This document shows positions 1 to 4,252 of a stretch of 8,401 nt of DNA, one piece after another. A program made the translations under genes and the position numbers. Source of the DNA: Clostridia bacterium (GTDB lineage: Bacteria > Bacillota_A > Clostridia > Oscillospirales > CAG-272); assembly GCA_017626655.1 (NCBI GenBank), contig JAGAIH010000427.1, forward strand, positions 1 to 8,401, read 5' to 3'. Under the pieces are notes generated by a model. That model was not told the origin of the DNA, did no database searches, and was given only the letters and a program-made list of their open reading frames with translations. How positions within the stretch are numbered: the stretch's first letter is position 1; the number at the start of each line of letters is the position of its first letter.

Positions 1-189
1 AGGTATTCGGCTCGTGCTTATCGTTATCCCTGAAAAGGTATTGGTATCAGTATGTTTTTGGGTATCAGCTAAGGAAACGGCTGACGCATTGACCTTCCCC
101 TCGGGGGAAGGGGGACCGCGATAGCGGTGGATGAGGGTCACCCAAAAACATACTGATCTGTCCCGTCAAACAGTTCGATAAACCCCAAT
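1..189. other. Non-coding region downstream of tmk
   Basis: This region lies 3' of the thymidylate kinase gene and runs to the window edge. Apart from the nested palindromic element at 46-157, I see no open reading frame, tRNA-like fold or convincing promoter. Bases 1-45 contain the word AGGTATT twice (1-7 and 36-42) and nothing else I can name. Bases 158-189 are an ordinary spacer after the tmk stop codon, without a hairpin followed by T residues. Confidence 0.5.
46..157. repeat. Nested palindromic repeat element (possible MITE-like or interspersed repeat)
   Basis: A perfect 18-base inverted repeat, ATCAGTATGTTTTTGGGT at 46-63 and its exact complement at 140-157, encloses about 76 bases. 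Inside lies a second palindromic unit: TGACC (90-94) pairs with GGTCA (136-140), and between them sit two hairpins, CCTTCCCC/GGGGAAGG (93-100 with 104-111) and ACCGC-GATA-GCGGT (115-128). Folded, this would give a cruciform with two side arms. The word GGTATCAG also occurs twice directly (43-50 and 61-68). There is no reading frame inside and no T-run after either arm, so it does not look like a plain intrinsic terminator. The inner unit resembles, from memory, short palindromic repeats scattered in gut Clostridia genomes; that resemblance is not verified. Confidence 0.7.
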
Positions 190-840
190 TTACGCCTGCT
201 TCGCCTCCCGAATGGTCTCATAAGCCGCCCAAATGCGCTCGGCGACCTCCTCCACCGTCCCCGCCGCGTTGACGGTCAGGATGAGATCCCGATCCTTCAG
301 ATACTCGGTGACCCGGGCAAATCGCGCGCGGATCTTTTCCTGCTGGGCTACCGTCTCGTAGATCTCCAGCTCGTCGGTGGTGCGGTTCGCGCGGATGCGG
401 GCCATGCTGTCCTCGGGGTCCATGTCCAGAAGGATGGCGCCGTCGGGCTTGCGGATATGGGGGCAGTCCAGATTCATGCGGGCTACCCACTCAAAGTTGT
501 CACCCTGCCCCTGGTAGGCCATGGAGGCGTAGTAGTAGCGGTCGGAGATGACGGTCTTGCCCTCGGCGAGCCACCCTTCGATCTCGGCGTTGTGGCCAAT
601 GCGGTCGATGAGGAAGAGGGCGGCCATGCGGGAGTTGTTGGCGGGCTCCTTACCCGACAGGGCGCGGCGGAGGGCCTGGCCGTCGGGGGAGGTGGAGGGC
701 TCGCAGGTCAGCACCGTCTCCATGCCGAGGGCATTCAGCCTCTCGCAGAGCAGGCGCATCTGGGTGGTCTTGCCCGTGCCGTCCATGCCGTCGAAGACAA
801 TGAACAGGGGGGTGCTTTTCTGTATGGTGTCAGGGGACAT
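190..840 (-). CDS. tmk: Thymidylate (dTMP) kinase family protein
   Basis: The product is 216 aa, the usual size for dTMP kinase, the cytosolic enzyme that phosphorylates dTMP to dTDP with ATP in dTTP synthesis. Visible motifs are the P-loop GMDGTGKTT (18-26), the DRYYYAS block (100-106) that contacts the nucleotide, a PDGAILLDMDPE strand (132-143), and an arginine-rich LID segment RIRANR (148-153). The P-loop lacks an internal arginine, so by family knowledge the catalytic arginines should come from the LID, as in the E. coli type. The substrate loop reads TCEPST (45-50) instead of the common TREPGGT, so this is a divergent branch. It could be a paralog or act on a related deoxynucleotide. 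The ATG is 5 bases from GGAGG (846-850) and has a consensus promoter upstream. The gene is apparently monocistronic and divergent from the FAD dehydrogenase gene. Confidence 0.88.
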   Translation of the reverse strand: MSPDTIQKSTPLFIVFDGMDGTGKTTQMRLLCERLNALGMETVLTCEPSTSPDGQALRRALSGKEPANNSRMAALFLIDRIGHNAEIEGWLAEGKTVISDRYYYASMAYQGQGDNFEWVARMNLDCPHIRKPDGAILLDMDPEDSMARIRANRTTDELEIYETVAQQEKIRARFARVTEYLKDRDLILTVNAAGTVEEVAERIWAAYETIREAKQA

Positions 841-871
841 GATCTCCTCCGTGGTTCATTTGTTTTTCCTA

Positions 872-900
872 ATTATAACCCATTTTGGGGTGTTTGTCAA
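872..900 (-). promoter_or_regulatory. Consensus sigma-A promoter of tmk
   Basis: On the minus strand a perfect -35 box TTGACA (895-900) and a perfect -10 box TATAAT (872-877) are separated by exactly 17 bases (878-894). Transcription should start near base 865, giving a leader of about 25 bases that contains the GGAGG ribosome site. Such a full-consensus promoter implies strong constitutive expression. No obvious operator overlaps it. Confidence 0.88.
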
Positions 901-945
901 GGTGGCGGTGAATTTTCTCTGTCACGAAAAAGCTCCGAAAACCCC

Positions 946-974
946 TTGATTTTTTCGCCGGAGTATGGTATAAT
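946..974 (+). promoter_or_regulatory. Sigma-A promoter of the FAD dehydrogenase gene, extended -10
   Basis: TTGATT (946-951) matches four of six -35 positions. TATAAT (969-974) is a perfect -10 box, and the spacer is 17 bases. TGG directly before the -10 box (966-968) provides an extended -10 TGn motif. The start site is expected near 981-982, giving a leader of about 57 bases before the ATG at 1039. This promoter lies back to back with the tmk promoter, with 45 bases between the two -35 boxes. Confidence 0.85.
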
Positions 975-1038
975 AACATGGATTGTGTCATCCTTCGCTG
1001 CGGCGACCCCCACAGTACACGAAAGGAAACCATACGTT

Positions 1039-2415
1039 ATGAAAAATCAATACGATGTGATCATCATCGGCGCGGGCCCCGGCGGTATCTTCACCGCCTA
1101 CGAGCTGTCCCGCCTGAAAAAAGACCTCAAGATCTCCGTGTTCGAGTCCGGCAACCCTCTGGAGAAGCGCAAGTGTCCCATCGACGGCGTGAAGGTCAAG
1201 TCCTGCCTCGGCTGTAAGCCCTGCGCCATCATGAACGGCTTCGGCGGCGCCGGCGCTTTCTCGGACGGCAAGTACAACATCACCAACCACTTCGGCGGCA
1301 CCCTCCACGAGTACATCGGCAAGGCCAAGGCCACCGAACTCATGGAGTATGTGGATAAGATCAACCTGGCCTACGGCGGCGAGGGGACCCACCTCTACTC
1401 CACCGCCAACACCGATATCAAGAAGCTCTGCGTCCAGAACGGCCTCCACCTGCTGGACGCCTCGGTCCGCCACCTGGGCACCGACATCAACTACGTGGTG
1501 CTGGAGAACCTCTACAACGAGCTGAAGGAGAAGGTGGAGTTCCACTTCCGCGCTCCCGTGGAGACGGTCCGCAAGACCGAGGACGGCTACACCGTGGTCA
1601 GCGGCGGCACCGAGTACACCTGCGACCGTTGTGTCATCTCCGCAGGCCGCAGCGGCAGTAAGTGGATGGAGAGCGTCTGCCGTGACCTTGAGATCCCCAC
1701 CAAGTCCAACCGCGTGGACATCGGCGTCCGCGTAGAACTCCCCGCTGAGGTCTTCTCCCACCTCACCGACGAGCTGTACGAGTCTAAGATCATCTACCGC
1801 ACCGAGAAGTTCCAGGACCTGGTCCGCACCTTCTGCATGAACCCCCACGGCGTGGTGGTCAACGAGAACACCAACGGCATCGTGACCGTCAACGGCCACA
1901 GCTACGAGGACCCCGAAAAGCACACGGGCAACACCAACTTCGCTCTGCTGGTCTCCAAGCACTTCTCCGAGCCCTTCAAGGACAGCAACGGCTACGGCGA
2001 GAGCATCGCCCGCCTGTCCAATATGCTGGGCGGCGGCGTCATGGTCCAGCGCTTCGGCGACCTCATCCGTGGTCAGCGCTCCACCCAGTCCCGCATTGAC
2101 GAGGCCTTCATCGAGCCCACCCTCAACGCCACCCCCGGCGACCTGTCTCTTGTCATGCCCAAGCGCATCCTGGACGGCATCATCGAGATGATCTACGCTC
2201 TGGACAAGATCGCCCCCGGTACCGCCAACGACGATACCCTGCTGTACGGCGTGGAGGTCAAGTTCTACAACATGGAGGTAGCCATCGACGAAAACCTGGA
2301 GACCTGCCATAAGGGCCTGTTCGTCATCGGCGACTGCTCCGGCGTGACCCACTCCCTGTCCCATGCCTCCGCCTCGGGCGTGCACGTGGCGCGATATCTG
2401 GCGGAGACCATGTAA
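1039..2415 (+). CDS. FAD-dependent dehydrogenase of the COG2509 type
   Basis: The product is 458 aa. It opens with a Rossmann dinucleotide fold containing GAGPGG (11-16) and an acidic end of strand 2 at E36. Near the C-terminus GLFVIGDCSG (426-435), followed by a Ser/His/Ala-rich helix (438-450), is the second FAD-contacting motif of this superfamily. CVISAGRSGSKW (198-209) resembles the central FAD motif. A cysteine group C46, C56, C59, C62 precedes the strongly conserved-looking GFGGAGAFSDGK (67-78); from memory this pairing is typical of the COG2509 group of uncharacterised NAD(FAD)-utilising dehydrogenases. No signal peptide or membrane segment is visible, so it is probably cytosolic. The substrate is unknown. 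The ATG at 1039 is chosen because it begins the FAD fold, follows AAGGAAA (1024-1029), and sits downstream of a good promoter; longer in-frame starts upstream would cross that promoter. It is transcribed alone and ends at a terminator. Confidence 0.87.
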   Translation: MKNQYDVIIIGAGPGGIFTAYELSRLKKDLKISVFESGNPLEKRKCPIDGVKVKSCLGCKPCAIMNGFGGAGAFSDGKYNITNHFGGTLHEYIGKAKATELMEYVDKINLAYGGEGTHLYSTANTDIKKLCVQNGLHLLDASVRHLGTDINYVVLENLYNELKEKVEFHFRAPVETVRKTEDGYTVVSGGTEYTCDRCVISAGRSGSKWMESVCRDLEIPTKSNRVDIGVRVELPAEVFSHLTDELYESKIIYRTEKFQDLVRTFCMNPHGVVVNENTNGIVTVNGHSYEDPEKHTGNTNFALLVSKHFSEPFKDSNGYGESIARLSNMLGGGVMVQRFGDLIRGQRSTQSRIDEAFIEPTLNATPGDLSLVMPKRILDGIIEMIYALDKIAPGTANDDTLLYGVEVKFYNMEVAIDENLETCHKGLFVIGDCSGVTHSLSHASASGVHVARYLAETM

Positions 2416-2430
2416 TACAGCCATAACCCC

Positions 2431-2466
2431 AAAAGCCTGCTATCCGAAGGGACGGCAGGCTTTTTT
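2431..2466 (+). terminator. Intrinsic terminator of the FAD dehydrogenase gene
   Basis: AAAAGCCTGC (2431-2440) pairs with GCAGGCTTTT (2455-2464) around a 14-base loop, and six T residues run from 2461. It begins 16 bases after the stop codon. Read on the minus strand the same stem ends in only four U residues that are part of the stem, so it may act weakly in the other direction for the convergent DUF3307 gene. Confidence 0.88.
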
Positions 2467-2469
2467 GAT

Positions 2470-2516
2470 GCAACCAAATCGGGTTGCTTATTCGGAACGC
2501 AATCGAATAAGGTTGC
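2470..2516. repeat. 47-base imperfect palindrome, left copy, at the 3' end of the SatD-DUF3307 unit
   Basis: The element starts GCAACC and ends GGTTGC, which pair with each other. It can also fold as GCAACC/GGTTGC (2470-2475 with 2482-2487) and as CTTATTCG/CGAATAAG (2487-2494 with 2504-2511), so it has competing structures. It ends one base from the DUF3307 stop codon. A related element of identical length lies at 4198-4244; by hand alignment 31 of 47 positions match, including both six-base ends and an internal GCAATC. It has no T-run on the minus strand, so a terminator role for DUF3307 is doubtful. Confidence 0.6.
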
Positions 2517-2517
2517 G

Positions 2518-3249
2518 TTATGAGGGGACAAAGCGCATGAGAAGCAGGGATACGGCTAAGGCAAAGGAGATACTGGCCATGGTACCGATCAGAAATTTTT
2601 CCGCGAATCCGCTTTTCTCGAATTCCTTGAAGCGGGCAACGCTCTTTGCGGTCAGAACGAAGGCGATCTCCCCTACGTGTCCGTTGATGATGAGGATCGC
2701 CACGATGAGTCTCTCCAGAAGTCCGATTAGATACCCGCCCTTGTCGGGGGACTGGGGCTCGTTGTCCTTGGGTTCAAAGCAAGCAAGCAGACGGCTGACC
2801 AGAATGGCGGGGGGCTTCAGACACAGAAGGACGATCAAGGCATAGACAGCGTACTCGTGGAGAAGCGGGTAAGAGGCAAGATTGCTCCACCAAGGTGCAG
2901 GGGGACTGAAGCGCAGGCAACCGAAGTAGGCGATCAGGATGATGGAGACGTGGAGCAACTGATCTATACAGAAGCTGTACAGGTGCGTACGGGCGGTGTT
3001 CAGGTGGCGGTTGATTATGATCTTGAACCAATCAATGATGAAATGAGCGAGGGAGACGACCGTGATCGGAAAGACTGCCCGCAGGGGATGGACCGACAGG
3101 ATCGCGCCCAGATAGAGCATGACTGCGTAGATGACGGCATGGAGCAGCAGGTAGCGGAATTTTCGTTCCTTGTTTTTGGCGATGGCTTCGGTCTGAAAGT
3201 AGAAGTCGGCCAAAAGGTGTGCGATAATCAGTATGAATAATTGGGTCAT
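2518..3249 (-). CDS. DUF3307 family polytopic membrane protein
   Basis: The product is 243 aa and very hydrophobic. Likely membrane segments fall near residues 2-18, 34-52, 57-78, 93-112, 133-157, 176-200 and 218-240. The N-terminal HLLADFYFQT (11-20) is the signature I associate with DUF3307. Histidine and acidic residues recur within or beside the membrane segments: H11 and D15, H37, H69 and D73 (AHFIIDWFK), D96 and H100 (DQLLH). This pattern would suit an intramembrane metal site or hydrolase, but that is inference and no function is known. A charged, cytosol-like loop lies at 159-171. The ATG overlaps the stop of the SatD gene as ATGA, with AAGGAG (3258-3263) eight bases upstream inside satD, so translation is probably coupled. 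Its GC content, 52-53% in sampled rows, is intermediate between satD and the flanking genes. Confidence 0.8.
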   Translation of the reverse strand: MTQLFILIIAHLLADFYFQTEAIAKNKERKFRYLLLHAVIYAVMLYLGAILSVHPLRAVFPITVVSLAHFIIDWFKIIINRHLNTARTHLYSFCIDQLLHVSIILIAYFGCLRFSPPAPWWSNLASYPLLHEYAVYALIVLLCLKPPAILVSRLLACFEPKDNEPQSPDKGGYLIGLLERLIVAILIINGHVGEIAFVLTAKSVARFKEFEKSGFAEKFLIGTMASISFALAVSLLLMRFVPS

Positions 3250-4154
3250 ACACGGTACTCCTTGCTCATTTCGATCATAATTGAAACTGCAATATTCCGC
3301 ATGATATTTATATGTCCTGATTCTATTGTCTTTTCGATATTCTGACGACTGGTTCCTGTGAATTCAGCCAATAAGGTAGGAATTCCTCGTTGGTGGGTGT
3401 CAATAAAGGTAAAGGCGTCATTTTTATGCTTGGTCAGCTGGTCGTATAGGTCGTTATTCTTGTTTGCATACTCATGAATCGTCGAGATGAGTTCATCGTA
3501 GGTCCGGTTTAGGATTTCAGGATACGAAGAACCTTTGCTGAAACGCTTCGCTGTGTATTCAAAACTTTGATAATATGCTTTTTGAATCAGGTGAAACAAA
3601 TGCTCTCCATTGTTCAAGCTCAATTTGGAATTGCTGTAAATTAAAGGAGAGATCAATTCAAGCAATAGGGCGCAATTACGCTGCGCTGGCTTAAGCAGAT
3701 CGGAGATAGCTTTTTCAGCTTGCATAAGAGTGTTGGTTGTGTGATCGAAGGAGTGAAGCCTTTTTTGTTGACTGTACAGCAATATAGAATGATCCGCAGA
3801 TTCTTTTGCCATGTTAATTGCTTGTCGGGCATGGTGGTATGCGGTTCCATCTTGTGCGGTGGTACCGGCACCATCAATCTTAATTGACCATTCTCCAACT
3901 CCAATACCGGCTCGAATTTGAACCGGGTAAATTAGCAGATTCAGTACGCGATAATACTGGTATGCCGCAAAAGGATAATCAAACAGTCCTTGTAGTTCGT
4001 CGCCGGCACTGAATTCGACAGGCTTTGCTATAGAATCGGAAAAATATGCGTTCAAGGCGTCAATGCATTCTAATAAATGGTTTTGAATATCAAGCCGACA
4101 ATTGGAAGAATAATCACGAGATTTCACGATATCAATCATTAATGCAGAGTACAT
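3246..4154 (-). CDS. SatD family protein, cyclase-like N-terminal domain and HTH-like C-terminus
   Basis: The product is 302 aa and is assigned to the SatD family, named for the Streptococcus mutans sat (secretion and acid tolerance) operon; its biochemical role is not established. The N-terminal half has the layout of a class III nucleotidyl-cyclase fold: an early strand with Asp in MIDIVKSR (6-13), a hairpin FSAGDELQGLF (48-58) reminiscent of GGDEF/cyclase metal loops, IRAGIGVGEW (80-89), and DGTAYHHARQAI (102-113), which resembles the cyclase asparagine-alanine-arginine helix. Residues 258-280 (from GIPTLLAEF to TIESG) look like a helix-turn-helix. No membrane segment is seen. The ATG at 4154 is preferred over an in-frame ATG at 4256 because GGAGGTG (4160-4166) lies just upstream and the longer form would cross a terminator and promoter. 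It is coupled to DUF3307. Its AT-richness differs sharply from its neighbours and suggests transfer. Confidence 0.8.
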   Translation of the reverse strand: MYSALMIDIVKSRDYSSNCRLDIQNHLLECIDALNAYFSDSIAKPVEFSAGDELQGLFDYPFAAYQYYRVLNLLIYPVQIRAGIGVGEWSIKIDGAGTTAQDGTAYHHARQAINMAKESADHSILLYSQQKRLHSFDHTTNTLMQAEKAISDLLKPAQRNCALLLELISPLIYSNSKLSLNNGEHLFHLIQKAYYQSFEYTAKRFSKGSSYPEILNRTYDELISTIHEYANKNNDLYDQLTKHKNDAFTFIDTHQRGIPTLLAEFTGTSRQNIEKTIESGHINIMRNIAVSIMIEMSKEYRV

Positions 4155-4172
4155 ACTATCACCTCCACCTGT

Positions 4173-4201
4173 ATTATACCACACCTTTTCAAAAAAAGCA
4201 A
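4173..4201 (-). promoter_or_regulatory. Promoter of the SatD-DUF3307 unit, overlapping a terminator
   Basis: On the minus strand TATAAT (4173-4178) is preceded by TGG (an extended -10) and, 17 bases upstream, by TTGCTT (4196-4201) as a -35 box matching TTG only. The -35 box is formed by the foot of the terminator hairpin and its first two U-run bases. A start about 7 bases after the -10 box would fall near 4166, the first base of the GGAGGTG ribosome site. The leader would then be only about 12 bases long. Confidence 0.75.
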
Positions 4202-4244
4202 CCCCTTTTAATTGCCTTTTTGCAAAGCAATCAAAAGGGGTTGC
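4191..4244 (-). terminator. Strong intrinsic terminator of the ABC-DUF1854-ABC operon; right copy of the 47-base palindrome
   Basis: Read on the minus strand, GCAACCCCTTTTGATTGC (4244 to 4227) pairs over all 18 bases, with one G-U pair, with the segment 4215 to 4198. Seven T residues (4197-4191) follow. It starts 8 bases after the stop codon of the ABC gene. The 47 bases 4198-4244 match in length and ends the palindrome at 2470-2516, so the same DNA is also listed as a repeat. Confidence 0.92.
4198..4244. repeat. 47-base imperfect palindrome, right copy, upstream of the SatD-DUF3307 unit
   Basis: It shares with the copy at 2470-2516 the total length, the ends GCAACC and GGTTGC (each followed by G on the right), an inner TTGC ending at position 18, and GCAATC starting at position 30. 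In this copy the two halves pair almost perfectly, whereas the left copy has lost pairing in its middle. The two copies bracket exactly the satD promoter, satD and the DUF3307 gene. Similarity in the interior is modest, so common origin is an inference. Confidence 0.55.
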
Positions 4245-4252
4245 GCGGTTTT

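Larger units (their letters stand above)
841..1038. promoter_or_regulatory. Divergent intergenic region between tmk and the FAD dehydrogenase gene
   Basis: This 198-base region holds two back-to-back promoters, listed separately, and the ribosome sites of both genes. Between the two -35 boxes (901-945) I see no clear dyad or repeat that would serve as a shared operator. The FAD gene leader (about 982-1038) has no obvious riboswitch-like or attenuator structure. Confidence 0.6.

Noticed and set aside
93..111. Terminator for tmk from the CCTTCCCC/GGGGAAGG hairpin
   Set aside because: No T-run follows it on the minus strand, and it lies inside a larger palindromic unit about 80 bases beyond the stop codon.
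878..894. Operator in the tmk promoter spacer (CCCATTTTGGG)
   Set aside because: The dyad is only four bases per arm, too short to support a repressor site.
457..1038. Extended N-terminus for the FAD dehydrogenase
   Set aside because: The extra 194 codons lie antisense to tmk and span both promoters. The real start at 1039 begins the FAD fold and has a ribosome site.
988..2424. 478-codon open frame on the minus strand
   Set aside because: It is antisense to the FAD dehydrogenase gene, which has clear motifs, a promoter and a terminator. The antisense product is low-complexity Val/Gly/Asp.
2470..4244. Integron-type attC sites flanking the SatD cassette
   Set aside because: The ends GCAACC/GGTTGC do not match the attC core pattern (RYYYAAC and GTTRRRY), and no integrase gene is visible.
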